Below the pieces are notes generated by a model. It saw nothing but the letters and a program-made list of their open reading frames with translations. It ran no database searches and had not been told where the DNA came from. A stretch of 64,000 nucleotides of DNA, from positions 8,833,035-8,897,034 of the forward strand of contig NC_084471.1 of NCBI RefSeq assembly GCF_027409185.1. Direction: 5' to 3'. Both the position numbers and the translations under genes were made by a program. Below, piece after piece: positions 46,041 through 57,149 of the stretch. Every line of letters begins with the position of its first letter. The first letter of the stretch is position 1. The DNA is from Cynocephalus volans (lineage: Eukaryota > Chordata > Mammalia > Dermoptera > Cynocephalidae).

Positions 46041-47489
46041 ACCTTTCAGGTGGTCACACTGGAGGCCACTGCTGAGGGTGGGCGAGGCCCCATGGGCTGC
46101 AGGTCTGAATGGGAGGGTGGCCTGAGGCTCCAGGAGGAGATGCCCCTCTGCTGGGCCTACAAGCTGCCGGGACCCTGCTCTCGGGTGAGGGCAGAAGGTG
46201 CTGTCTGGTTGAGGTGTCTGAGGCTCTCAGAGGGGCAGGGCTTCTTCAGGGTCATGGGTTCATTCATCCCTCTCAGGCCACCTGGTCGTGGGGAGCTTAC
46301 ATTCTCCATAGGGGCAGCCCAGACCCCCGAGTCCTGGTTCCCACCCCTGCCGAGGAGGCAGGGCCTTCCTAGCGAGCTGTTGCATGGCCCCATGTCTCCA
46401 CCCCCCAGTGAGCAGAGGCAGGGGCAGGGGCATCTGGCGGCAGAGGGGAAGTGGTGCAGTGGGAAAGGACGTGGCCTTGGAGTCCCACCGGCTCGGGGTC
46501 TGTGACCGGTTCCCAGTGCGACCTGGGGCAGCTCACTTCCCTCTGAGCCCCACTGCTAGCTCCTCCCCTTGAGGTGCTTGGAAGACTCGGAGAGAGACTG
46601 ACACCTGCCTGCGTGCGTCCCCTCCACAGTGCCAGGTGGACAGGTAAGGTGAGCCTTGGGGGCTCTTGAGACAAGCTCTGCCACAGCCTGTCCCTCCACA
46701 CACACACAAAATGGGCACTGGGCCAGGCCTGCTGGTGGGGCTCGAGTACAAGGGGACCTTTTCCAGGAGGCACCTGCTGGCTCGGCCCCCTTCCCTCCAG
46801 TCTCCCCTGGGGTCAGAAGGGTACAGGCAGAGAATCACTATCGCAGGACTTCTCACAGACACTTGGGGGGGCTGAGGGAGAAAATGGTTGGCTGCCAGGT
46901 CCTGCACTCCTCAAATCTGCATCCCGCCTGAGAACCACCCTGTGGACAGGGCCACTGAAGACCAGATCCAGGAGGGAGAGTGGGTGGGCAGTCCCCAGTG
47001 CTCTTATGCTGGGCAGGAGGCAGCTTTCCTTGGTACCACCTTATTACATGGGGAGATGCCAAAGGTGTTTGGGAGGGCCCTGGGAGCTGCCGTCTGGCAG
47101 GTGCCTGTTCTGTGTAACTGCCCTGCAAGGCCAGGCCCAGGGGGTCCCCCAGCACTTGGTCCCCCTCGTGTTCAGCCACAGGCCAGCCTCCCCCATGAGG
47201 GAACACAGACTCCTCCAGGACTGTACCTGACCCCCCAGCCCACATCCCTGTCTGCAGATAACAGTGGGAACCCCTCAGAGGTGTGTAGCACAGAGGACCG
47301 AGGGGCTGCCTGGCTCGTCCCCTTCCTCTCTAGCTTCCCTCCTTTGTGAGGTCGGGACTTGCCAAGGGTGCGGCACAGGGCTGGGAGCAGACTGCATCAT
47401 GCGCTGCCCTTTTCCTGGCTTCTCTGCTGTTCCTGGGCCTTGTCTGCTTCTCCCCATACATCCTCAAGGATCACTGTCACCCTGTCCCT

Positions 47490-47725
47490 CTCTGTTCCAG
47501 GGTCGCCACCTCACCAGGCCTTCTCTGACTCCCCTTCCAAACCCTTCTCTTGTGAGACGTTTCTCTTGTGAATGTTTCTCCCCAGCACTTCTCACCTCTT
47601 CACCTGCTGTGTCATTTCCCCATTTGGGTTTTGTCTCTGGTTCCCTGCTGTTTCCCCACAACCTAATACAGTGCCTGGTGCATAGTAGGTGCTCAGTTAG
47701 TATGTGATGAGTGACTGGAGGTGTC
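47490..47725 (+). mobile_element. L2 LINE 3' end
   Basis: GGCCTTCTCTGACTCCCCTT to CATAGTAGGTGCTCAGTTAG, typical of the L2 3' terminus. Confidence 0.65.
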
Positions 47726-49495
47726 TGCACGTGGGGTCAGCCTGTGCATTCACCCAGGGCCAAAACCTGCAGGAGGCCTAGAGCCCAGCAGGCTCCTTCT
47801 CCCTTCTCGTGGTGCCCTGAATGAAGCCTGGGATGGGAGGGTGGCCCCCCCAGCCTCTTCCACTTCACACATCTGCTGGCAGTCCCCCCCCCTGCTGCCA
47901 AGGGGGGCACTCTAGTCCCTGTGGCCAGGAGGCTGGGGTACTGTGGTTTCCTTTCTAACCTCACGTGGAGGGCCCCATGTCCCCTATCCCAGGGCCATAC
48001 TGTGAGAATGGTTGGGGCTCCCTCCGCCAAGAACCCTGTAGAGTGCAGGAGTGCGGGGGGGTGTGCACGTGTGGGTGTGTGTGTGGAGAGTGGGGGCTTG
48101 AGGATGGGCAGCTGGGGCCCATGAAGACCTGGGGAAGGATTTGTAAGAGCTTTGTGGAAGGGTGAAAGGGGGCAGGGGCTCTCTGGCTACCTTCTGCCTC
48201 TGGGTTCTGACCCTGGCCTCTCACTCCCATTGTCCAGAGGCCCCACACTGCATCCTTCCTGCTGTCCCCTCCCGGGGCACTTTCTAGCAGTGTCCTTGTT
48301 TGTCAGAGCTAAACACATAAAGACAAAGGAAATCTCCATGATGGGGGATCTGGGCCACTGTCACAAAATGAGATGGAGCCCAGAGAGCTGAAGCACTCGA
48401 GGCCTGGCCCAGCCAAGGGGGACGGGGAAGGCCAGCAGAGCAATTCACACTGTGCGACCCCTTATGAAATAGCAGCAAAGCTGTCCCCTGCATGTGCATA
48501 CATGAGATCGTAAAGGCTGCAAAGAGAAAGCGGAGAATCCCTCTGGGACTGCAGGGAAACACCCCTTCTTTCTCACGGCCTTCTGTATTGTTTGAGGGCT
48601 CTTCATGAGAAGTGCTCAGGTATTACTGTCATGATTACAACTAAAACTAATTTTGAAATATGGAGTACACCCCGGGTCTCAGAGCAGTTTCACATCCAGA
48701 TCTGGGGGGCTGGGCCTCTGCCCCCAGGGACTGCTCCCCCCATGACACCGTGCTTGTTCCATAGGCACAGAGTATCCTCACTTCCCCCCACCCTGTCCCT
48801 GAAGCATGAAGGACACAGGCCACGCTTCACAGTCAGGTGGACACAGACCCCATCCGGGCCCCCTCATATCTGCTGGGTCATCTTAGGAGGGCACTTTGCC
48901 CCTCAAAGCCTTTGTTTCCTCACCTGAAAGAAAAATGTCATAGTACCTGTGTCAGAGCCATGATGGGGGGAATTTTGGGGGTAAAAATCAAGAGACTCCC
49001 TTCTTCCTGACACACCCTGAATTAATCATCTTTTTAAAAGAATTCACCAAATGAAAAGTTGAGAACACTCAGAGGCAGATTGAATTAGAAGGGTTTTTTA
49101 GCAACAAGTCCCTTATTTTCTATTCAAGAATACGTTGAGGTCAGGATATCAAATTATTTAAAGTAAAACTGTTAAAAGAACAAGGAAAATTTGCAGGAAC
49201 CATATCGATTACAGAAACTTGAACTCTTCTCTCTTGGTCATATCTCATAGTCAAAAGGTGAGGTAGAAGAGCTTCCGGGTTGGTGAACACGTGGAGGTGC
49301 TAGGAGGTGGCAGGGGGTGACATGCCTCCCGAGAGATGGCACAGAGGCTCCAGGTCCCTTCCCACGTACCTCGCCCTGTGCGTCTCTTCTGTCTGGCTGC
49401 TCCTGAGTTGTATCCTTTACAATAAACTGATAATAGTTTTGTTTGCTTTTTTTTAAGTGACATAGGAGACTTAGCTAAAGAAATTAATAAACTTG

Positions 49496-49591
49496 GGCTG
49501 GCTGGTGGCTCACTTGGGAGAGAGCATGGTGCTGGTAAGACCAAGGTCACAGGTTCAGATCCCTGTACTGGCCAGCCACACACACACACAA
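49496..49591 (+). mobile_element. tRNA-Ile-derived SINE (CYN-like), recent
   Basis: Monomer with a CA-rich tail and a perfect 15-bp target duplication AAATTAATAAACTTG (49481-49495 and 49592-49606). The intact duplication suggests a relatively young insertion. Confidence 0.85.
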
Positions 49592-50763
49592 AAATTAATA
49601 AACTTGATCTAAGAGCTGTGGGAAAAAAGAATACACTGAAATACCTAACATTTCCCATGTTGGTCTGATGGTGAAATTTCTTAAGTACTAAGTCATCAAG
49701 CAGAGATTCAAGGCCTGAGGCAACCCCCACCCCATTTTGGAGACCCAAGTGGAAAGGTTTATCCAAGGTCAGGCCCCTGCACACACCACTGACAAGAGCC
49801 CCACAGGCCTTTTGCTCTTCCTGGCGTTGACCCCGGGCACCAGGCTCAGTGTGGGCTCATAGCATGCGCCCAATAAACGTTGTGTCAGATGAGTGATTCT
49901 GCTTCTCCCCTTCAAGGCAGCGGCTCCCTCTCTGGCCAAGATTAGAGACCTTGTATCTCTGATGGTGAGTTACAGCTCTCGCCCTCTGCTTGGAGCCCTG
50001 AAGGCAGCCTCCTCTGTCTTTGCTGGAGGAGTCAGAGCAGCCAGAGACTCTCACCCCTGCTGTGAGATGGCTCTTGGTGCAGGCTGGCACCCTTATGGCT
50101 GCTGCTGTAGATTATCCTACCCTGGCCACATGAGGTTCCCTGCTTCTGGTTTCCTGAATGTCTGGCACAAGGGCTAAATGAGCTCTGCAACCCCAACAAT
50201 ACCAGCTAATAACAGAAGCATCCATACTGATGGGAGGGTGTGGCCCATAGAAGGGCTTGCTGCCCTGGCTCCTCTCCAGGCTCTTGGCTCCCCCCACCCC
50301 CTCACCTTACACCCACACTCACACCCACACCCACCACCCAGACCCACTTCTCCTTTGCAGCTGCCCCACCACCTACACCTTCCTGCCTCGGAGTTGGTGG
50401 CCCGTGGGCAGGGGATAGAGAAGGCAGTGGGCCAGAGCCCCTCGAAGCTGGCAGAGGGGGCTCTGTGTGAGGCCTTGGGGTCTCCTGAGCTAGAAACCTG
50501 GGGCCAACCTTTTTCCCCTCATTCCGTGGCCAGCCGCTGCATTGTCCCACTGCAGCCAGAGAGAGGGCCCTTCCAAAGCAATCTCAGAGAGACCCTCCTA
50601 TGTAGAGGAAGGCCGAGGAGGCTTGTGTGTGTAGGACACGATGAGACAGGTGGGGGAATCCAAACACTGAGGAGTAGGGACAGACAGGAGGAGCCTGTAG
50701 AGACAGAGGTGAGCAGGCCGGGATACACGCAGCCCTGGGAAAAAGGAGTTGGGGTAGCGCTCA

Positions 50764-50975
50764 TATGAGGGTATTTCAAAAAGTCCGTGGGAAAAAAAAG
50801 TTGGTGGAAGAGATAGAATTAATAGGGCCAGCCCGTAGCTCCCTTGGAAGAGCGTGGTGCTGACAGCACCAGGTCAAGGGTTAAGAGCCCCTTACCGGTC
50901 ATCTTTTAAAAAAAAAAAAAAAGATGGAATTAATAGATAAATCTTTCCATGAACTGTTTGAAGACCCCTCATATG
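50764..50975. mobile_element. Palindromic mariner-type MITE with SINE insert
   Basis: Ends are CATATGAGGGTATTTCAAAA and TTTGAAGACCCCTCATATG in inverted orientation. A SINE (50825-50921) sits in the AT-rich centre. Confidence 0.75.
50825..50921 (+). mobile_element. tRNA-Ile-derived SINE (CYN-like) inside a MITE
   Basis: Monomer ending CATCTTTT plus A tail. It is flanked by a 14-bp duplication AGATAGAATTAATA/AGATGGAATTAATA within a palindromic mariner-type MITE. Confidence 0.85.
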
Positions 50976-50977
50976 CA

Positions 50978-51255
50978 GACCTTACCAGGACAGTCCCTGC
51001 TCAAAGCCCTGCATGGCTCCCCATTGTCCTCCAGTCAGAGTCCAAGCTCCCTAGTGCTCCAGTCCAGGTCCAGCCCTGCCCTCTGGTCCCCCTGCCTTGG
51101 CCTTCCTGTCTGGGCCTCCAAGCCTCTGCTCACGCTTGGCCTCCGCTCCTCTCATGCTCCCCTAGACCCCACTCCATCTGGCAAACACCGGCTCATCACC
51201 ACCTCCTCCATGAAGCCTTCCCACCCCTTCCAAGCCCCTGCCATGAGGCATCGTC
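50978..51255 (+). mobile_element. L2 LINE fragment
   Basis: CATGGCTCCCCATTGTCCTC, CAGAGTCCAAGCTCC and CCATGAAGCCTTCCCACCCC are L2-like. It lies directly beside the MITE/SINE at 50764-50975. Confidence 0.6.
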
Positions 51256-51589
51256 TGTCTCCCCCAGACCCCGCCACCACTGCAGGATTCCCTCCGGGTG
51301 GACCCGCGGCTGACTCAGGCCTGGTACAATGTGGTCACTCAGGCAGAGTTTGATGCCCTGAACCAGCTCTGCCAGGGAAGGGCAGGAGGACTTCTGAAGG
51401 AGGAGGCAGGTGGGGCCAGAGGGAGACGGCTGCGGGGAGCACCTGGGCAGCTGTCCTGACTGCAGGGGTCCATCCCCTTCACCACCCAAGAGCAGGCTCT
51501 GGCCTGACCCCCAGTCCTGTCCCATTGCCCAGAGGAGGGCCCACGCAGCTGGTGTCTGGGGGTGACGGTTGAACGCTTGAATGCAGGAA

Positions 51590-52450
51590 CCACAGGTAGG
51601 AGAAGGTCTGGGGTGCAGGGGCCCGGCCCAGAGCGGTCCCAGCCCAGCAGGCAGGGGCGGGGCCGGGGCGGAGTGGGCGCCGCTCCCCCGGCTTCCTCCC
51701 CCAGGACAGCAGAGGCCCGGCTCAGAGCCATGCCCCGCGGCGTGTGCTGCGGCCGCATCGGCACCATGAGGCGCGGGGCCAGGAGCCCGCGGGGCAGGAA
51801 CGGGCCGGCCCCCACGCCGTGCGTCCAGGCCGAGTGCTTCGACCCGCTGCTCCGCCACTGCGTGGCCTGCAGGCTCTTCCGCACGCCCGAGCCCGGGCCG
51901 GGTAAGAGACGGGCCCACCCCCTCTGACGCGTGGCCTCGGGCGGCCCACGGAGGCCCCCGGCCCGCCAGAGCCGCAGGCACAGCCCGACCTGCCGGGACC
52001 CGCGGCGACGATGGGCGGCGGGGGCCGGGGCCCGCTGCTCGGCCCTCACCGCGCCTTCTCTCCCCCTGCCCGTGCTGCACCCCGCCCAGCTGTGCCTCCC
52101 CTCCCCGGCCCGGCCTCGCTTCCCTCCGACCCTCCCTGTCCCCGCTCATCCCTCCCGTCTGCCCCCTGCCCCGCCTCCCCGTCCCCTCCGCCAGCAGAGG
52201 GGCCGAGCAGCCTGGCGCCCGGGACGGCGCTGCAGCCGCAGGAGTCGGTGGGCGCGGGGGTCGGCCCCGGGGCGGTGTTGCCCCTGCCCGCGCTGCTCTT
52301 CGGCGCCCCCGCGCTGCTGGGCCTGGCGCTGGCCCTGGCCCTGGCTCTGGTGGGCCTGGTGAGCTGGAGGCGGCGACGGAGGCATCTGGGGGCGGCCTCC
52401 CCGGAGACCCCAGACGGAGACAAGGACGGTGAGTTCTGCGTCTAAGGGAG
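51590..52450 (+). promoter_or_regulatory. TNFRSF13C: CpG-rich promoter/5' region of TNFRSF13C
   Basis: GC- and CpG-rich sequence begins near 51590, covers coding exons 1 and 2 and fades after 52450. The transcription start could not be set from sequence. Confidence 0.5.
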
Positions 52451-53124
52451 CCAAGGGGCGCTGCCTAAGCAGAGGGGTCACACGGTCTGCGGGTGGGGAC
52501 AGTCTAGGGAGAGATATGGCCCTTGGGGTGTAGGGAGGTCTGACTGGGGGAACAGGGCTCTAAGGGTGAGGCAGACATAGTCCTGCCACTGAGCCCCTGG
52601 TCCAAGTGAGGGACACAGCTCTGCCCTCCCAGGCCCCAGCCTGAGGACAAGACACAGCACGGGGGAGCCCTGCCCTTTGTGAGCCTGGGGCAGGTTGGCA
52701 CCAGCGTAAATCTGTGGGGTCACCAGACTGGGCTCCCCACTCCTCTCCTCTGTCAGCATCCCCACTGTGCCAGGCCTCTGGACTCAGCACTTCCTGTCCT
52801 GGAGGCCTGTCATGTGCCGCCCCTCCCCACCCTGCACTGGGGCTTCGTTGACTGCGGGCTGTCCCTTGAAGGAGGCTTCCAGAACGGGGAGTGGGGGAAG
52901 GCTGTGACCCGATCCTGACCCTCCACCACCCCCTTGCTCCAGATCCCCCGGAGAATGCCATCATCCTCTCTCCGGGAACCCTTGAAGCCACAGCTCCCGT
53001 CTGGCCTCTGCCCAGAGAAGACCCAGGCACCACTTCACCTGGCCACAGCGTCCCTGTGCCAGCCACAGAGCTGGGCTCCACCGAGCTGGTGACCACCAAG
53101 ACGGCCGGCCCCGAGCAGCAGTAG
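51766..53124 (+). CDS. TNFRSF13C: TNFRSF13C, BAFF receptor (complete)
   Basis: BAFF-R is the type III membrane receptor for the B-cell survival factor BAFF and signals through TRAF3 to non-canonical NF-kB. Coding exons are 51766-51901, 52195-52428 and 52943-53124 (TAG), with GT/AG borders and continuous phase; total 552 nt, 183 aa (human 184). Residues 19-35 form the single partial cysteine-rich domain with Cys19, 24, 32 and 35 and the BAFF-binding D-x-L motif (Asp26-Pro-Leu28). A Leu/Ala-rich membrane segment covers about 79-101, followed by an Arg-rich stop-transfer. The cytoplasmic tail keeps the TRAF3-binding PVPAT at 161-165 and the conserved end TELVTTKTAGPEQQ. There is no signal peptide, as usual for this family. 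A second in-frame ATG lies 36 nt upstream (51730); the human-like start at 51766 is preferred. Exon 2 has a tandem CAGCAG acceptor. Confidence 0.97.
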
Positions 53125-53394
53125 CAGTGGCAGGGGCAGGAGGTGGCTCCTGCCCTCCTTCTGGACCCTCAGCCAGGCCCCACTGCCCACCTGCCCTTTT
53201 GCTGGGAGCCAGGCTGCTTCCAGCCAACTCCCCCCGCAGAACCACAGACACTACAGACCACAGCATTCATCTGGCATGGAGTTCTCTGGAGTATTAGCTT
53301 TTAGCTTAAGACCATACCATCGTTGAGAGCCCTGAAGGTTGTATCTGAGCTCCTGTGCTTTTGAATGGTTGGCGCATAGAGAGGGGAAAGCACC

Positions 53395-53913
53395 TGCTAT
53401 GGGTTATATATGTTCCCAAAAGTTTGCGCATTGGAACCATAACAGTATTAAGGAGTGAGAAATCCCATTATGGTATTTGAAAGTTAGAGTGATTAGATAG
53501 TGAGGGTTGTACCCTGATGAATGGATTGATCATGGAGTGATGAGTGTGATTCTGGTGGCTTTAAAAGGAGAGCACGTGAAGGACTGGCCAGTGAGCTCAG
53601 TTGGTTAGAGCGCGGTGGCGACACCACCAAGGTCACGGGTTCGGATCCTTGAACCGACCAGCCACCAGTCAATAAATTAAACGGGGAGTGAGTGAGAGGG
53701 TTAGCCCTCTTGTGCTCATCCCCTTCTCGCCGTGTGACACCCTGGTCACTATGGGATCCCGTAGAGAATTCCCACCCAGAAGACCCTCAGAAGATGTGTG
53801 CCCTGAAGCTTGGACTTCCCAGCTTCCAAAACTGTAAGGGAATAAATTTCATTTGTTTATAAATTACCCAGTTTCGGGTATTCTGTTAAAAGCAACAGAA
53901 AAGGACTAATATA
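53395..53913 (+). mobile_element. Solo LTR, ERVL-MaLR, carrying an inserted SINE
   Basis: Bounded by perfect GCACC target repeats (53390-53394 and 53914-53918). A tRNA-Ile-type SINE (about 53582-53690) sits inside it, so here the LTR is the older element. It lies just downstream of TNFRSF13C. Confidence 0.85.
53582..53690 (+). mobile_element. tRNA-Ile-derived SINE inside a MaLR LTR
   Basis: Monomer with a well-kept A box (GAGCTCAGTTGGTTAGAGCG) and B box (GGGTTCGGATCC), inserted in the LTR at 53395-53913. Confidence 0.85.
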
Positions 53914-53990
53914 GCACCATTAAGCTAAAACCAATCTGATAAAAAGAAGCGGGAGGATACTTAATTTGTAGCTGGGTGTTATATTTCTTT

Positions 53991-54098
53991 TTCTTTTTTC
54001 TTTTCTTTTTTTTAAAAAGATGACTGATAAGGGGATCTTAACCCATGGCCTTGGTGTTATCAGCACCACACTCTCCCAAGTGAGCCACGGGCTGGCCC
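53991..54098 (-). mobile_element. tRNA-Ile-derived SINE (CYN-like)
   Basis: Minus-strand copy with T-rich lead and the complement of the tRNA-like unit (TGAGCCACGGGCTGGCCC). It is flanked by TATATTTCTTT duplications (53980-53990 and 54099-54109). Confidence 0.85.
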
Positions 54099-54879
54099 TA
54101 TATTTCTTTAATTCTTGTTCTCAGAGCTGTCCTGCTTTTAAAATGATACAAATGGCAGCAATGCATAAATATCGATGAGTTTGCTTTGGAATTTAGTACA
54201 AGATTATTTTGAGAAATATCCAGAAAAAAAGATTGTGCTGGATTGTGCTGGTTCTTAGGTATCTGTATCCCAGGGTCAATCCTGAGCTTAGCCCAATCTG
54301 CTAGGACCTAAGATGCCATTTTGACCCCAGGGGCAGTTTCCAGAGCTATTGCATTTGGGAGGAAGTCTACAGCCCCTGGGGCTGGACTCCAAACTCAAGC
54401 TGACGGAGCACACTGGCAGGCAGCTCCCTCAGAGCCCACCTGGGGGCCCAGCTGCCTCTGAGGCACAGCGCGCTCAGCCATATACAGGGCAGAACTAGGA
54501 CCTTCAGGAGGCTCCTCTGTGCAGATGCCAGCGCAGGCCTGTGGCCTTGAATCAGATGGACGTGAGGCCCCCTCGATCTCCCTTCTCTCCCAATGCTTGA
54601 GTTTGTCCTCCCCGAGCACTGGGTCCCAAGAGCTGGGCTCACTTGGCCATTCTGTGCAAGCCCCTAAGGTCACCCACTGTCCCAGTGGAAGGTGCTTCTC
54701 TGACAGTCGTGCTCCTTGCTCTGAGGTCTGGGGCATCTCTTTCCAGTTCTGGACCACACTGTGGACTCATAGGCAGCCTTCACCTGTCCTGCCTGCCCTT
54801 CTACGTGGGTCAGAACCTCCTGACCTGGACTCTACCCTGGACAGCTTCCTTGGAACTTGTCGCAGCCTAACACCTTTGG

Positions 54880-54958
54880 AAGAAGCACTGGACTGGGAGT
54901 CAGAAGATGGGGCTCTGGGAACTGTCTTTCCCGCTGTAGGGCCTTGGCCACATTCCGT
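54880..54958 (+). ncRNA. MIR378I: Probable MIR378I microRNA precursor
   Basis: The segment reads AGCACTGGACTGGGAGTCAG... and continues in line with remembered human hsa-mir-378i (seed CUGGACU, one change inside the mature core, similar 3' arm). The putative mature 5p product starts at 54887. In human, MIR378I lies at the 3' side of TNFRSF13C on the same strand. Here it lies 1.8 kb after the TNFRSF13C stop on the same strand, with LTR and SINE insertions between. The hairpin is weak and the sequence has some resemblance to MIR repeats, so processing is not assured. Confidence 0.6.
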
Positions 54959-55849
54959 TCCATGCATCAGATGTTTTCTGCCAGCCCCTCCCTGACTGCC
55001 CACCAGAGCTGCCTGGCAGACACCTGACCTTTCTGCCCACCGTTTCCCAGCTCAGAAGACAGTCAGTGGCCAGCGGCATTTGCAGCCCTCAGGACCTAGA
55101 CACCTGCATCCAAGTCTCTGCCCAGCTACTCCCTCCCTGAACCCATCTCAGATGCCCTCCGCAAGCCAGGTGACTGGGGTGAGGTCAGGTGGCAAGCAGT
55201 GGCAGGGGGCTGAGGGTGCCTAGAATGGACCCAGCTACCCACTCTCCTCTCCATCCTGGGCTTGGGGCAGTCTGAGCTGTTCCTGGCCACCCCCGTCTCC
55301 CACCCCACCTCATCTGCTACAGCCAGGGGCTAGGCGTGGGAGGTGAAAAGTGTGGCTGAAACCCCTCTAGAGCCCAGACATGCAAACCTTTGGCACCTTC
55401 TGTCTCAGGTGAACCCCCGGCTGGTACACGGTTTCCCCTCCAACCTCAGTTTCCTCTTCTGAAAAATGGGGGGTTGGATACAAAGTTCTCCTCCTGGCCT
55501 GGGCCCCCCCCACCAGAGGAGAAGGCCTGGAAGGAAGCTTAGAGAAGTCTCACACACAAACCCATTTCACAGGTGAGAAAACTGAGGCCCAGAGAGAGAG
55601 AGAACTTGGCATCATTGGCATCCCCCAAATAACAGAAGGGAAGTTCCTTGGGGAAGGACCAGGAGAGGCCAGTAAAGTGATGGGCAAGGAGGGGCACTGT
55701 GTCTCCCTGCCCATGGTTCCTCCCCCACTGGAAAAGGGCCCTGCAGCCCAGGTAATGAGATCAGTCCCCTGCCCTCTGTCCTGGGCGCTGTGTTCTTTGT
55801 CCTCGTGTGTTGGTTATTGGCAGCCAGGACACCAGGTGTTGCTTTTTAA

Positions 55850-56470
55850 GGAGCCTTCATGTCAGCACCTCATCTGATCTTCATAACAGCACCTGGAAGG
55901 GGGGGAGATTTTTTTTGTTTGCTTAAAAGAAAGATTTTATTAAAAGAAAATTAAGATATTAAAGCATTTTGTGGGTAGTTTGGAAAGTCCAAGACAGTAA
56001 TCCAGGGTGGTGTCTGTGGAGAAATGACTCTTCTGCGGCAACACCAGCCCTCTGAGTGGACGGTGTACTTGTCCACGTAATTGTAGTCATTCTACACACA
56101 CAAATTTGTATCCTGACCATCGTATTTGGTAAGTTTCTCTCTCTTTAACCACTTCGCAATAATGTTTTTAACATTTGCCAAGCGTTCCCCCTGAGCATTT
56201 GGTAATTTTCGGTTTTCGCTATTGTACCTGAGGCAGCGAGCACCTCCTTCTACGTAAATCTTTGCATAAGTCTCTGTTTCACAGAAAGAGAGTTGATGCA
56301 CCTAAGGCCTTGACCTTTTCAAAGGTCCCTGTATGACGAATTGCTTTCCTCCAAGTCTGGACCATTCCATCCGTGAGCCGGGATTTTTTTGCAGACAGGA
56401 AAAGAGGCCCAGAGAGGCGAAGGGATCTGACCCAAGATACAGCAGGCAGTTAGTGGTGGGGCTGGTAGGC
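55850..56470 (-). mobile_element. MIR SINE split by a retrocopy
   Basis: MIR parts at about 55850-55903 (TCATCTGATCTTCATAACAG) and 56391-56470 (GACAGGAAAAGAGGCCCAGA) are separated by the processed retrocopy at 55912-56380. Confidence 0.6.
55912..56380 (-). pseudogene. Processed retrocopy of an unrecognised gene
   Basis: Read on the minus strand, this insert ends with AATAAA and a short poly(A). It is flanked by GGGATTTTTTT-like repeats (55904-55916 and 56380-56390) and splits an older MIR in two, all hallmarks of L1-mediated retroposition. It retains a partial frame (56301-56092) with an ordinary-looking protein segment, including EGGARCLRYNSENRKLPNAQ and KNIIAKWLKREKLTKYDGQD. After a TAG the same frame continues as DYNYVDKYTVHSEGWCCRRR, which points to a decayed coding sequence. 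I do not recognise the parent gene. Confidence 0.65.
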
Positions 56471-57149
56471 CACCCAGCAGGTCCCGAGCAGGTCATGGCC
56501 CAGGCACTCTCCAGGGCTGATGCCAAGCTCCACCCCTTATTTTCATCACTGCTCAAAGATTTTTCTCCCCAACCGGTCTCTTTTTGCAGTAAGAGGCATC
56601 CAAGACAGACTCTGGAAGGACGGACGGCTTGTTGGGTGGAACGGAGAGAAGCAGCCCCCTCCCCCAACCCTGTTTCTGGCCAGTTTTTCCTGAAGGAGGG
56701 GCTGGTTTCCATGAGGTCCCCAGGGCCCCGGCAGGTGGGGGCGGGGCTGGCTGAAGTCTCGGTTCCTCCTGGGGCTTCCTGCAGGTCCCTTTCACTTCCT
56801 GCCTGGCAACCCCAAGCTGGGGGCTCAGGGTGGGGCTGGGGAGGCCCAGCTGCTGAGGCCATGCGGGAAGGCCTGCCGCCTCACTTCCTCTGTCTCAGCA
56901 GTGATGGCCCCATACAGCACTGTCCTTAGAAGCTGGAGGCATCTCCCTGGGTCAGTCTCCCCATCTGTAAAACGGGGCTCCTGAGGACCCCCCAGCTGTC
57001 CTTCGCGATGAAAGAGGTCATGTGGCATGTAGGAACAGAGCGATCCTTGCCAGGGACAGGGAATGTCCTCAGCAGGTGGATAGGAGCAGGCCTGGTCCTG
57101 ACCTGTGTCCTGGGGGGAAAGGGTGCGTGCAGTGGGGACAACTGACCGG

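Larger units (their letters stand above)
43460..51580. other. Spacer, CENPM to TNFRSF13C
   Basis: No recognised gene. It contains MIR and L2 fragments, one recent SINE, a MITE with SINE, and GC-moderate unique sequence in between. Confidence 0.6.

Noticed and set aside
51196-52149. 317-codon minus-strand frame antisense to TNFRSF13C
   Set aside because: It mirrors the GC-rich coding exons of TNFRSF13C on the other strand; no domain or splice support.
53582-53690. tRNA-Ile gene
   Set aside because: A and B boxes are present, but the body is decayed, followed by a tail, and repeated across the window; it is a SINE.
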